DNA of 64,000 nt from Kitasatospora sp. MAA19 (GCF_029894125.1 NZ_JARXYZ010000012.1:62001-126000), one strand, 5' to 3'. Positions 8,771 to 17,882 are shown, counted from the first letter of the stretch. Translations and numbers: made by a program. The notes: generated from the letters alone by a model not told the origin.

Positions 8771-9955
8771 GTGTCCACCGCGCAGACCGCCCGCCCCGCC
8801 CAGGTGCTCTTCAGCCGGACCGCGGTCGTCGCGTCCTGCCTGGGCTTCGTCCTGATCGGAGCACTACAGGCGCTCTACGGGCCCTCGATCCCCGCCCTCC
8901 GAACACGCTTCGGCCTCAGCGAATCCGGTGCCGGGCTCGGCCTGGGCGCGCACTTCGTCGGCGGCGTCAGCGGCGTGCTCATCTTCGACCGGCTCCACGG
9001 CCGCGTCGGCAACCGGACCGTGCTCGGCGCCTCCTACGCCCTGATGGCCGTCGGCGGCCTGGGCTTCGCCCTCGCTCCGACCTGGCCGCTCGCCCTGGTC
9101 GCGGCGCTGGTCACCGGGCTCGGCTTCGGAGGCATCGACTACGGCCTCAACCAGCTGTTCGCCGTCGGGTTCGGCCCGCGCAGCACGGCCATGCTGAACC
9201 TGCTCAACGCGCACTTCGGGGTCGGAGCCATCGCGGGCCCCGCGCTGATCGGCGTGTTCGGCGGCGACCGCCACCCGGCGGTGTTCGCCGCGCTCGCCGC
9301 GCTGTCCGCCGGGCTCGTCCTCACCGTACGCGGCGTGCGCGACGACCGGCCCGAGCCGGCCGCGCCGCAGGGCGCCGCGCCCGCGACCGGCCGCCGCGCC
9401 ACCGCGGTTCTCGCCGTCTTCGTCCTCCTCTACGTCCTGCACGTCGGCGTCGAGAGCGCGATCGGCGGCTGGGAGCCCACCCACCTGGAGGCCGTCGGCC
9501 ACCAGAGCGAGATCGCGGTGGCCGCCACCTCCGGTTACTGGCTGATGATGACGGTCGGCCGGTTCCTCGTCGCCCCGCTGGTCTCGCGCTGGTCGGCACC
9601 CGTCGTCGTCACCGCCGGCTGCGCGGGCATGACCGCCTGCCTCGCCCTCGCCCCGGTGTCCGCACTCGCCCCCTACGCGTACGCCGGAGCCGGCCTCTTC
9701 ATCGCGCCGATATTCCCCACCGGACTGTCCTGGCTCAACCAGGCCGCCCCCCGGGCGAGCAGGGCCGGCGCCTGGGTCATCGCGGCCTCCATGGTCGGCG
9801 GCGTCGCCGCCACCCCCGCCCTCGGCACGGCCATCGACCACCTCGGGATCACCGCCGTCCCCGTGCTCCTGACCGCGCTCTCCGCCCTCTGCCTCGCCGC
9901 CGCCTGCTGGCTCACCCACGCCACTCGGATCCGGCCCGACACTGCCGTTGCCTGA
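8771..9955 (+). CDS. MFS transporter, sugar-type
   Basis: A 394-aa major facilitator with about twelve hydrophobic segments. The loop after helix 2 is DRLHGRVGNRTVL, the MFS signature region. The second half mirrors the first after a charged linker (about residues 185-205, DDRPEPAAPQG). GTG at 8771 is chosen because GGAG lies six bases upstream and the hydrophobic part begins shortly after; a longer open frame upstream is Cys/Pro-rich and unlikely to be coding. The gene stands behind the ABC operon's terminator, so it probably has its own promoter. Its substrate is not evident; sugar is suggested only by neighbours and general similarity. Confidence 0.82.
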   Translation: MSTAQTARPAQVLFSRTAVVASCLGFVLIGALQALYGPSIPALRTRFGLSESGAGLGLGAHFVGGVSGVLIFDRLHGRVGNRTVLGASYALMAVGGLGFALAPTWPLALVAALVTGLGFGGIDYGLNQLFAVGFGPRSTAMLNLLNAHFGVGAIAGPALIGVFGGDRHPAVFAALAALSAGLVLTVRGVRDDRPEPAAPQGAAPATGRRATAVLAVFVLLYVLHVGVESAIGGWEPTHLEAVGHQSEIAVAATSGYWLMMTVGRFLVAPLVSRWSAPVVVTAGCAGMTACLALAPVSALAPYAYAGAGLFIAPIFPTGLSWLNQAAPRASRAGAWVIAASMVGGVAATPALGTAIDHLGITAVPVLLTALSALCLAAACWLTHATRIRPDTAVA

Positions 9956-9982
9956 CGACGTCAAGCGCTCGCGGTGACGTCG
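9956..9982. terminator. Hairpin after MFS gene
   Basis: CGACGTCA and TGACGTCG arms with an 11-base loop start one base after the MFS stop. It lies between this gene and the convergent DeoR gene, so it may stop both transcripts. Confidence 0.5.
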
Positions 9983-10099
9983 GAGGGGCGCGGTCGTCGG
10001 CCCGGTACGCATCCTTGGGCGGGGTTGTCCGATCATGCGCGACTGGGGGCGGTGGTGCCTTGAATCTCCGGTGATCCCCTGCTGTTCGGCCCGTAGCTT

Positions 10100-10858
10100 T
10101 CAGCCGGCTGCCAGGACTTCCACACCGCGCGCCGTAAGCGACTCGACGACGGCGTGGTGGGGGTCGGCGTCGGTGATCAGTCCGCTGATGTCCTCCCAGG
10201 GCAGGACGCGGAACCGTGATGCCGTGCCGATCTTCTCGGACGAGGCGAGGATGTAGGTGTCCGCGGCCCGTGCGGCCAGGGTGCGCTTCATCGCGGCCTC
10301 CTCGGCGTCGCCGGTGGTAAGCCCCGCGTCCGGGTGGACGCCGGTGACGCCCAACAGGCAGAGGTCGGCGGAGATGTTCTGGGCGGCCTCGACCGCGGCC
10401 GTGCCGCAGGCGACCGCGGAGTGCTTGAAGATGCGGCCGCCGAGCAGGAAGACCTCGGCCTGCGGGTGCTCCAGCAGCGCGACCGCGACGGTCGGGCTAT
10501 GGGTGATCACGGTGCAGTCCAGGTCCGGCGGAAGGGCCTGGGCCACAGCGAGGGCGGTGGTGCCGCCGTCCAGGATCAGGGCGCTGCCCGGCCGCACCAG
10601 CGCGGCGGCCACCGCGGCGACCTTCTGCTTGCCGTCGGGGGTAACCGTCTTCCGGGCGGTGTAGTCCGCCACGGCCGGGGAGACGGGCAACGCCCCGCCG
10701 TAGACACGCTGGCACAGTCCCTCGGCGGCCAGGTCGCGCAGGTCGCGACGCACGCTGTCCTCGGAGATGCCCAGGTCTGCGGCGACGTCCTTGGCGACGA
10801 TCCTGCCCTGTCGGGCGAGCAGGTCCAACAGGTGAGTACGTCGTTGAGCGGCCAGCAT
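10100..10858 (-). CDS. DeoR-family transcriptional regulator
   Basis: A 252-aa regulator from the ATG at 10858, supported by AAGGAG five bases upstream; an upstream ATG at 10936 would run into the divergent gene. The winged helix (about residues 5-55) reads RRTHLLDLLARQGRIVAKDV, then LGISEDSVRRDLRDL, ending RVYGGAL, the DeoR signature with Tyr for His. The effector domain (about 75-235) includes LILDGGTTALAVAQ. It is divergent from the DUF4406/NudK pair, 49 bases apart at their starts, so it very probably controls them and itself. NudK-type enzymes act on nucleotide sugars, which fits a sugar-phosphate-responsive regulator. Confidence 0.88.
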   Translation of the reverse strand: MLAAQRRTHLLDLLARQGRIVAKDVAADLGISEDSVRRDLRDLAAEGLCQRVYGGALPVSPAVADYTARKTVTPDGKQKVAAVAAALVRPGSALILDGGTTALAVAQALPPDLDCTVITHSPTVAVALLEHPQAEVFLLGGRIFKHSAVACGTAAVEAAQNISADLCLLGVTGVHPDAGLTTGDAEEAAMKRTLAARAADTYILASSEKIGTASRFRVLPWEDISGLITDADPHHAVVESLTARGVEVLAAG

Positions 10859-10873
10859 CCACACTCCTTCATG

Positions 10874-10893
10874 GTTTTGCACGTTTCTGCATG
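10874..10893. promoter_or_regulatory. Direct repeat in divergent regulator promoter
   Basis: GTTTTGCAC (10874) is followed by GTTTCTGCAT (10883): two near-identical tandem half-sites in the 49-base gap between divergent genes. TATCGT at 10894 may be the rightward -10. The spacing suits autoregulation by the adjacent DeoR protein. Confidence 0.4.
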
Positions 10894-10907
10894 TATCGTA
10901 GCGCGCC

Positions 10908-11297
10908 ATGACCGACAAACCGATGCTCATCCTCATCGCCGGGCCCTACCGTTCCGGCACCGGCGGCGACCCGCGGGCCATGGCCGCCAACCTTGCCCGC
11001 CTCGAAGCGGCAGCGTGGCCGGTCTTCGCCGCCGGCCACGTGCCCGTGATCGGGGAGTGGGTGGCCCTGCCCGTCCTGCGCTCGGCCGGCGCGGGCCCCA
11101 CGGACCCACTCGCCGACCAGGTGCTCTACCCGACCGCCGAGCGCCTGCTCGCCCACTGCGACGCCGTGCTCCGGCTCCCCGGCGACTCCACCGGAGCCGA
11201 CCAGGACGTTGCCACGGCCCGCCGTCGCGGCCTGCCCGTCTACCACGACGTGGCCGAGATCCCGCGCCGCAACCCGAAGGAAGGCACGGCCTCGTGA
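10908..11297 (+). CDS. DUF4406 / nucleoside deoxyribosyltransferase-like protein
   Basis: A 129-aa Rossmann-like protein. The N-terminal LILIAGPYRSGTGGDP, the central AGHVPVIGEW and the later CDAVLRLPGDSTGADQDV match the DUF4406 family, distant relatives of nucleoside 2-deoxyribosyltransferases that bind nucleotide-like ligands. Function within the family is unproven. Its stop overlaps the start of the NudK-like gene by four bases, so the two are co-translated. A joint role in handling a nucleotide or nucleotide sugar is an inference. Confidence 0.75.
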   Translation: MTDKPMLILIAGPYRSGTGGDPRAMAANLARLEAAAWPVFAAGHVPVIGEWVALPVLRSAGAGPTDPLADQVLYPTAERLLAHCDAVLRLPGDSTGADQDVATARRRGLPVYHDVAEIPRRNPKEGTAS

Positions 11298-11971
11298 TGG
11301 CCCGCCCCGGCATCGACACCCCAGACCACCGCGGCCGCACCGGCCTCGACCGGGACGGTCGCGGCCTGGACCGCAACCCCGACATCGTGGTCCGCGACGT
11401 GGAGCTCACCTCCCAGGGCTGGCACGTCCTGCGTCGTACGACCTTCGACTACCGCCGCCGCGACGGGCGTTGGGAAACCCAGCAGCGTGAGACGTACGAC
11501 CGCGGCAACGGCGCGGTCGTCCTGCCGTACGACGCCGAGCGCGGCCGCGTGCTACTCACCCGTCAGTTCCGCTACCCGGCCTACGTCAACGACCACCCGG
11601 ACGGCATGCTCGTCGAGGCCGCCGCCGGACTGCTCGACGGCGACGACCCGCTCGCCGCCATCCGGCGCGAGGCCGCCGAGGAACTCGGCGTCACGCTCGG
11701 CCCGATCGCCCACGTCCTCGACGCCTATATGAGCCCCGGCTCGGTCACCGAGCGCCTGCACTTCTATGCCGCCCCCTACGCCCCGGCCGACCGCACCGGA
11801 ACCGGCGGCGGTCTCGCGGAGGAGGGCGAGGACATCGAAGTACTCGAACTGCCCTTCACGGAGGCTCTCGCCATGATTCGCGACGGACGCATCGCCGACG
11901 GCAAAACGATCCTGCTCCTGCAATGGGCTGCCCTGGACGGACCCTTCGCCCGCGCCGCCGGCACAGGCTGA
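11294..11971 (+). CDS. nudK: NudK-like Nudix hydrolase (GDP-mannose pyrophosphatase family)
   Basis: A 225-aa Nudix protein. The box GLLDGDDPLAAIRREAAEEL is one residue shorter than the general consensus, exactly as in E. coli NudK. The following sections, DAYMSPGSVTE, GGGLAEEGEDIEVLELPF and DGKTILLL, also follow NudK closely. NudK hydrolyses GDP-mannose to mannose-1-phosphate and GMP. GTG 11294 gives a four-base overlap with the preceding gene and AAGGAAGG nine bases upstream; ATG 11297 is the alternative. The N-terminal 45 residues are longer than in E. coli, with repeated Asp/Arg. Substrate is inferred from family. Confidence 0.8.
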   Translation: MMARPGIDTPDHRGRTGLDRDGRGLDRNPDIVVRDVELTSQGWHVLRRTTFDYRRRDGRWETQQRETYDRGNGAVVLPYDAERGRVLLTRQFRYPAYVNDHPDGMLVEAAAGLLDGDDPLAAIRREAAEELGVTLGPIAHVLDAYMSPGSVTERLHFYAAPYAPADRTGTGGGLAEEGEDIEVLELPFTEALAMIRDGRIADGKTILLLQWAALDGPFARAAGTG

Positions 11972-12168
11972 CACCGCCGCCCTCGGTCGGCCCTGCCTTG
12001 GGCACGCCCCTGAGCTCCGTCACCCACCGCGAACGCGGACCACGTGCCGGTCTCCGAAGGCGAGCGCCCGCAGTTCGGCGGCCCGATGCGCTGCGAGGTG
12101 TCCTGGCAGCGAGTCCCGGTGCTCGGCGGGGACACGCCCTGGCCAGGTGGGTGCGGATCATCTCGGGG

Positions 12169-14664
12169 CTACGCCGTCCGCATCGCGGCCACGATGGTCA
12201 TCCGCCGTACCCGTCGGGCCGGCAGTACGGCCGCGCCCAGCCCGATCAGCACGGTCAGCGCCAGCACGCCGGCCACCGGGAGGAGCGGCGGCCCGCCCAC
12301 CGTGCCCGCCGTCGAGGTCACCGACCGCGCCGCGACCCACCCGTACCCGAGCCCGAGCACCGTCCCGACCAGCGCCCCCGCCAGCGAGAGCAGCAGGGCC
12401 TCCAGGGTGAGCATCCGTCGCAGTTGCTGCCCGGACAGACCGATCGCGCGCAACATCCCGATCTCCCGCGCCCGTTCGCTGACCCCGAGCATCAGCGTGG
12501 CCGCCACCCCGATCCCCGCGATGGCGACGGAGAAGCTCAGCAGCGCCATCGTGATCAGCATCATCCGGTCGAGCAACGAGCGCAGCGTCTGGGCCTGCAC
12601 CGTCGTATCGGTGACCTTGACCTGGGAGTAGCCGGCCAGTGCCCGGTCCATCAGCTGCCGGGCGGCGAGCCGGTCGGTGCCCTCCGCAGGGCCGACCCAC
12701 GCCGTGGTGACGGCCGCGTCCGGCGCCAGCCGGTCCAGGGTCGTCGGCGTCACGTACAGCACGGCCCCCGACTGCAGGGCGAACGGAAGCCCACTGCGGC
12801 CGTCCTCGAACCGCAACACGCCTGCGGGGCGCCCGGCCGACGTCACCCGGTGCTCGCCCGGATCGCCGCCGAGCCCGTTCAGCGCCGCGCCGTCCGACAG
12901 CCCACGCGCTCGCGCCACGCCTTCGGCGGCGGGGTTGAGCGCTGCGGGATCGGCGGTGACCACGAGCGTGCTCCGGCCGTCGACCTCCACCGTGGCCGAG
13001 CGGACGGGCGTGACCCGGAGCCGGCGCTCGCCGGCCAGTGCGCCGAGCGCCCCGGCAGGCACCGGTCCCTCCTCGGCGGCCACCGAGAAAACGGCCGGCT
13101 GCCGGGCCGAGACCAGCGGCACCAGCGAGTTGCCGGTGATCCCCAACGCGGTGACCGCGCTGACCATCACCGTGACCCCGAGCAGCAGCGCCGCACCGGT
13201 CGCGCCGGTCCGCCCGGGGTTGAGCCGCAGCTGCTGCGTCGCCAGCCGCCCCGCCGTCCCGCAGAGCCGCCGTGCGGGCACCCCGAGGACGCCGACGATC
13301 GGCGGCAGCAGCCGATGGCTCAGGCGCAGCACGCCGAAGAAGCTGGCGATGGCACCGATCGTGGCGGCGAGCAGGGACAGCGGCGGCCCGGCCAGGGCCC
13401 CGGCGGCCAGCATGGCGCCGCCGAACACCAGCAGCAGCCCGGAGAACACCGCCTTGCCCAGGCGCTTCGGCCGGTCGGCGGCCTGGTGCGCGCCGCCGAG
13501 CGCGGCGATCGGCGGCACCGCCGAGGCGGCCTTCGCCGGGCCGCGTACGGCCAGGACGGTGAGCAGGACGCCGAACAGCGCGGCCAGCGCGCAGGTGGCC
13601 GGAGCCGGGGTGAGCGAGATGTGCACCGGTCCGAGGTCCGCCAGGCCCGCCAGCGCGGTACCCGCCGCGCACAGCGCCGTACCGAGCAGCACCCCGGCGG
13701 CGGAGGCGCCGGTGCCCAGCAGCAGGCCCTGACGGCGGATCACCCGTCGCACCTGCGCGCGGTCGGCGCCGATGCAGCGCAGCAGGGCGAGCTGGCGGGT
13801 GCGCTGGGCGAGGACGACCGAGAAGGTGTTGCTGACGACCATCCGGGCGACGGCGAGCGCGATGAGTACGAAGGACAGCGCGGCGATCAGCACGACCCCG
13901 TAGACGGTCCGGCTCTGCCTGGTCGCCTCGGCGACCGAGGCGTCCCTGGTGCGGACCTCGGCCTGCCCGTCGAGCGCCTGGCGCAGGGCCTCGGCGGTCC
14001 GGGTGCGGGAGGCGCCGGGGGCGAGCCGGAGGTCGAGCTGGGTGCCGGTGATCCGGGTCGCGTACCGGTCCACCCGGTCGGCCGGGACGCCGATGACGGG
14101 ACGGCCGGCGAAGCCGGGCGCGCCCCGGCCGTCCAGGGTGCCGACGAGGACGGCGTCGTCGGTGCTTCCGTCGGCCCGGGCCAGCCGGACGCTGCTGCCG
14201 GGGCGGGCGTCGATCCGCCGGGCGGTGTCGGCGTCGAGCAGCACCTCGCCGGGTGCGCCCGGCCACCGGCCGTCCTTCAGCAGCTGCCAGCGCAGGGCGG
14301 GGTCGGCGGCGATCGAGCTGACCACGGCGGCGTCATCGAGCGGGCGCCCGGCCGGGGTGAGGACACCGCCCTGGCCGACCAGCCGCAGCGATGCGGCCGC
14401 CACGCCGGGCACCTGGCGCGCGCGGGCGGCGGTGGCGTCGCTGAGGGGCTTCGGCACGGACCGGCCCTCGGTGGCCGGGACCGCCTGGAGATCCCCGGGG
14501 CCCACCTCGGCGGCGGCCGTCTGGCTGTAGGAGTCGACCAGGGCACCGCTTCCGCTGACCGACGCGATCAGGAACGCCACGCCGACCGCGACGGCCAGGC
14601 CGGTGAGGAGCAGCTGTCGTAGCTGCCCGCGCAGCTCGGCCACGGTGTACCTGTATGTCGTCAT
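12169..14664 (-). CDS. FtsX/MacB-type ABC transporter permease, no partner ATPase nearby
   Basis: An 831-aa membrane protein with one N-terminal membrane helix (about residues 15-40), a large extracellular domain, and two FtsX-type units, each with several membrane segments. The first is near residues 265-390 and the second near 700-831, with family features such as AREIGMLRAIGLSGQQLRRM. The organisation matches efflux or lipoprotein-handling permeases that pair with a separate ATPase. None is encoded within this window, although such ATPases are normally adjacent. GAGG lies just upstream of the ATG. Substrate unknown. Confidence 0.85.
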   Translation of the reverse strand: MTTYRYTVAELRGQLRQLLLTGLAVAVGVAFLIASVSGSGALVDSYSQTAAAEVGPGDLQAVPATEGRSVPKPLSDATAARARQVPGVAAASLRLVGQGGVLTPAGRPLDDAAVVSSIAADPALRWQLLKDGRWPGAPGEVLLDADTARRIDARPGSSVRLARADGSTDDAVLVGTLDGRGAPGFAGRPVIGVPADRVDRYATRITGTQLDLRLAPGASRTRTAEALRQALDGQAEVRTRDASVAEATRQSRTVYGVVLIAALSFVLIALAVARMVVSNTFSVVLAQRTRQLALLRCIGADRAQVRRVIRRQGLLLGTGASAAGVLLGTALCAAGTALAGLADLGPVHISLTPAPATCALAALFGVLLTVLAVRGPAKAASAVPPIAALGGAHQAADRPKRLGKAVFSGLLLVFGGAMLAAGALAGPPLSLLAATIGAIASFFGVLRLSHRLLPPIVGVLGVPARRLCGTAGRLATQQLRLNPGRTGATGAALLLGVTVMVSAVTALGITGNSLVPLVSARQPAVFSVAAEEGPVPAGALGALAGERRLRVTPVRSATVEVDGRSTLVVTADPAALNPAAEGVARARGLSDGAALNGLGGDPGEHRVTSAGRPAGVLRFEDGRSGLPFALQSGAVLYVTPTTLDRLAPDAAVTTAWVGPAEGTDRLAARQLMDRALAGYSQVKVTDTTVQAQTLRSLLDRMMLITMALLSFSVAIAGIGVAATLMLGVSERAREIGMLRAIGLSGQQLRRMLTLEALLLSLAGALVGTVLGLGYGWVAARSVTSTAGTVGGPPLLPVAGVLALTVLIGLGAAVLPARRVRRMTIVAAMRTA

Positions 14665-14865
14665 CGTTCCTCGCGCTCACGTCTCCTGATCGGATACGCA
14701 CCGTCAGGACTGCTCGTCAGCCTAGGAACGGAAGGAGCGATTCCCGTCGGCGCGCAGTCGGGTTTCCGGCTCGGCCTGCAGTAGTACGCACCCGATCCGC
14801 CCTCCTCCTCCGGATGTATGACGACCCTGATCGAACGAGCCGGCCGCCACGCCGTCCCGGGCCGT

Positions 14866-14889
14866 CGGGCTGCCCGATCGGGCAGCCCG
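14866..14889. repeat. 24-bp perfect palindrome between divergent genes
   Basis: The palindrome is centred on GATC, with arms beginning CGGGCTGCCC. It lies 110 bases upstream of the DUF4157 gene in a 334-base divergent region (14665-14998) where I see no gene. It could be an operator or fold as a hairpin. No close second copy was seen. Confidence 0.45.
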
Positions 14890-14998
14890 GATTGCGCCGC
14901 CGTCTGCCCGCTGCGCTCTTCCGTCGCGACGCTTCCTGCGGCATGGTCGCTCCCAACTCCCAAGGCGATGCAAGAGATCTCGTTCGAACGGATCCTTC

Positions 14999-17188
14999 AT
15001 GCGGCAGATCACCGAGTCCCAACGGAACGCCGGTTCCGACCGCGAACGGGCCGAGCCCCGCGGTGCCGGTCGGACGGCCGGCACGCGGACGGCCGGCACG
15101 GCCGCCGCCGGACGCGGCAGGCCGCTGCGGGCGGGTGCGCCGGGTGTCCTGCAAGGGTCGATCGGGAACGCGGCCGTCGCGCGCATGGTCGAGCGCGAGC
15201 GGCACGGGCACGGCGCCGACCCCGGCCACGGCGCCGTGCAGCGCTCCGGGGGCGGCGAGGCGGGCGCGTCCGACGCCGTGCGGGAGGCCGCGAGATCGGC
15301 CGGGCGCGGCGGCCATCGGCTGCCGGGCGATGTGCGCCGGACCATGGAGAACGCCTTCGGCACCAAGCTCGACCACGTCAGGGTCTCGGTCGACGAGCAG
15401 GCCGCCGCGGGCATCAACGCCAAGGCGTACACCGTCGGCGACAACATCGTCGTCCAGAGCGCGAGCGTCCTGCGCGACGTCGAGACGATGGCCCACGAGA
15501 TCCACCACACCACCCAGCGCGACGCCCCCGCCGGCCTCAGCGACCCCGACGACAGGTGGGAGCGCGAGGCGGCCGACATCGGCGCCCGGGTCGCCCGCGG
15601 CGAGAGCGTCCAACGCTGCGCCGCCGACGGCGAGGAGCACGACGGCGCCGGGCCGGGCGCCGCGATCCAACGCCGCGTCGGCTTCGAGTTCGAGTCGCAG
15701 TGGCGGGTACGCGACCACGACAACCTCACCGACGAGGACGAGCAGGCGTACCAGGACGAGGTCGCACGGCGTGACGGCCTCCTCGGTGCGAAGATCCTCA
15801 TGAACATGGCCCGCAAGCAATACGGCGATCTCCTGGACCAGACCGAACTGACCAGGACCCCCGACGAGCTCCAGAACGAGTGGCTCACGGCCCTGCCGCG
15901 GACGGGGCCGACCGACGCCCCTCGGTTCGCGGCCACCGCCGCGGGCCGGGCACGGCTGGAGCGGGCGCAGCAGGAGAAGCCCACCGAGTACGCGAAGTGC
16001 GTGGAGGACGCCGCCTACCCGCTGATGGCGAACGGCGAGATCCGGGAGACTCCCATCCGCGGCCGTGACGTCCCCAAGATGGGTGTCGTCGGCCGGGGTG
16101 CGGACTACAAGCTCACCTCGGACGTCAGCCCGACGGGCGGCTCGGCCCTGGAATGGGTGACCGAACCGCTCACCACGAAGGACGAACTCCTCCACGTGAT
16201 GGGCGAGATCACCCGGGTCTCGGCGGCCCTGGACGCCAGGAAGGACCAGGAGTCCTTCCCGCTCCAGGAAGTGGAGCTCGGGGGCTTCACGGCGGACCCC
16301 GGGATCATGGTGTTCCCGCTGCGCGGTGAGATCGTCTACGCGCCGCAGATGACCGGCGGTTTCAAGCTCGACGAGCTGCCCCGGCTGCTGAAGTACCTCA
16401 ACGTGCCGGCCAAGCGCCCCTGGCACACCTTGGGCTCCGCCTTCGACCGGCGGAAGGAGGCCGGCGGGGACCTGCACGTGGACACCCTCGTCGAGGTCGA
16501 CCGCGTCCGCCGGCAGGCCGAGAAGCAGGCCAAGGGCCTCGGCAAGGAGGTCACCGGCGGTGAGCCCACGGCCGCGCTGGTCGGACTGACCACGCTGGTC
16601 GGCAGCTACCTGGTGTACGGCAGCAAACTGGGGCCCAGGTCGAACTCGAAGTCGATCGCGGGCGGTCTGATGTCCCGCACGTCCTTCGCCCACAACTTCA
16701 CGCTGCTGCCCCTTCCGTTCCGGATCCACTACCGCGCGCACCCGGAGGAGTTCGCCGCGTTCATCCTGCGGGCGGCCGGCTTCGACCCGACCGACCGGCA
16801 GGCCCGGGTGTACCCCGAGACCGTCGAGCACGGGGACGCCGGCGATCGCCGGGAGCGGGCGATCCCGCTGACCCGCCACCAGTGGCTGATGGGCATGCCG
16901 GCCGGCAAGGACCTGCTGCGGAAGTACACGCACCTGACCGAGGTGGAGAAGGCCGAGGTCACCGAGGAGGACTGGGTGCACATCCACGGCTCCCTCGGCG
17001 CGCTGGGCTCGGTGGACGACCAGGTGGGCGGGCTCGGCAAGGAGGAGACCGCCTTGGTGGCCGAGCTGCGCCGGATGAAGGACGAACTGCGCACCCCGAA
17101 CCTCATGCCGCTCGCGGTCGCGGCCTTCGACCTGGTCCAGCGGTTGAACGAGGGGAAGTCGATGACGTACAAGAAGGAGAAGCCGTAG
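14999..17188 (+). CDS. DUF4157 (eCIS-cargo type) protein with large uncharacterised C-terminal domain
   Basis: This 729-aa protein has a basic, disordered N-terminus (1-60). A DUF4157 domain follows (about residues 105-200): LPGDVRRTMENAFGTKLDHV, then the metalloprotease-like motif HEIHH at 166-170. DUF4157 marks many proteins loaded into extracellular contractile injection systems. The rest (about 225-729) is not a family I can name. It begins VGFEFES (227-233), then YKLTSDVS (370-377), then ALEWVTEPL (383-391). This order of paired Glu, an Asp-x-Ser and Glu-x-V-T-x-P resembles amidoligase/glutamine-synthetase-like ligases, which is only a suggestion. A weak GGAT precedes the ATG. No eCIS structural genes are within the window. 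Confidence 0.75.
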   Translation: MRQITESQRNAGSDRERAEPRGAGRTAGTRTAGTAAAGRGRPLRAGAPGVLQGSIGNAAVARMVERERHGHGADPGHGAVQRSGGGEAGASDAVREAARSAGRGGHRLPGDVRRTMENAFGTKLDHVRVSVDEQAAAGINAKAYTVGDNIVVQSASVLRDVETMAHEIHHTTQRDAPAGLSDPDDRWEREAADIGARVARGESVQRCAADGEEHDGAGPGAAIQRRVGFEFESQWRVRDHDNLTDEDEQAYQDEVARRDGLLGAKILMNMARKQYGDLLDQTELTRTPDELQNEWLTALPRTGPTDAPRFAATAAGRARLERAQQEKPTEYAKCVEDAAYPLMANGEIRETPIRGRDVPKMGVVGRGADYKLTSDVSPTGGSALEWVTEPLTTKDELLHVMGEITRVSAALDARKDQESFPLQEVELGGFTADPGIMVFPLRGEIVYAPQMTGGFKLDELPRLLKYLNVPAKRPWHTLGSAFDRRKEAGGDLHVDTLVEVDRVRRQAEKQAKGLGKEVTGGEPTAALVGLTTLVGSYLVYGSKLGPRSNSKSIAGGLMSRTSFAHNFTLLPLPFRIHYRAHPEEFAAFILRAAGFDPTDRQARVYPETVEHGDAGDRRERAIPLTRHQWLMGMPAGKDLLRKYTHLTEVEKAEVTEEDWVHIHGSLGALGSVDDQVGGLGKEETALVAELRRMKDELRTPNLMPLAVAAFDLVQRLNEGKSMTYKKEKP

Positions 17189-17287
17189 CGCCGGCCGTCC
17201 GGGGAGTGGGACCGGTCGGTGTCGCCACTCGGCCGCCGGCCGGGGCGGATTCGGGTGGGGGAGGCGGGAGTTCGCTAGAGTCGGCCC

Positions 17288-17851
17288 ATGAGTGACCACG
17301 TGAACCCGCCGTTCGGGAACTTCCCGCTCGCCCGCCTGGCGTTGGACGCCTGTGACGAACTCGCCGCTCCGGTGGTCGACGCGCTCAAGAACTGGGACGC
17401 GCGGGAGGCGGCCCGGTCGGTGGTCTACGTGGACACCGATCCCGAGAAGGCGGACACGGCGGCGTTCTGCCAGGCCTACGACGCTCCGCTGGAGTTCTCC
17501 GCGAACTGTGTGGTGGTCGCCGCCAAGCGCGGCGGGGAGGTCACCCTGGCGGCCTGTGTGGTGCTCGCCACCACCCGGCTGGATGTGAACCAGGCCGTCC
17601 GGAAGCACCTCGGGGCGCGCAAGGCGTCGTTCGCGTCGATGGACACGGCCGTCGCCGAGACCGGCATGGAGTACGGCGGCATCACCCCCGTCGGGCTTCC
17701 CGGCACCTGGCCGCTGCTGATCGACGCGGCGGTGGCCGCCGCCCCGCACGTGCTGGTGGGCAGCGGGCGGCGCCGGGGCAAGCTGATCCTGCCGGGCGCC
17801 GCGCTGGGCCGGCTCCCGGGGGCCGAGGTGATCGAGGGCCTGGCGGGCTGA
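17288..17851 (+). CDS. YbaK/EbsC-family aminoacyl-tRNA deacylase-like protein
   Basis: A 187-aa single-domain protein of the YbaK/EbsC/ProX family, which clears mischarged aminoacyl-tRNAs in trans. The conserved section YGGITPVGLPGTWPLLID corresponds to the family's GGISP region, and FSANCVVVAAKRGGE to its core strand. The catalytic Lys of YbaK-like enzymes may be one of Lys90 or Lys112; I cannot assign it. It ends 31 bases before the convergent LuxR gene. It is outside the biosynthetic cluster by function but adjacent to its edge, and could be a housekeeping or self-protection gene. Confidence 0.8.
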   Translation: MSDHVNPPFGNFPLARLALDACDELAAPVVDALKNWDAREAARSVVYVDTDPEKADTAAFCQAYDAPLEFSANCVVVAAKRGGEVTLAACVVLATTRLDVNQAVRKHLGARKASFASMDTAVAETGMEYGGITPVGLPGTWPLLIDAAVAAAPHVLVGSGRRRGKLILPGAALGRLPGAEVIEGLAG

Positions 17852-17882
17852 GGGCCTGGCCGGGCGAGGCTTCGGGGGCCGG

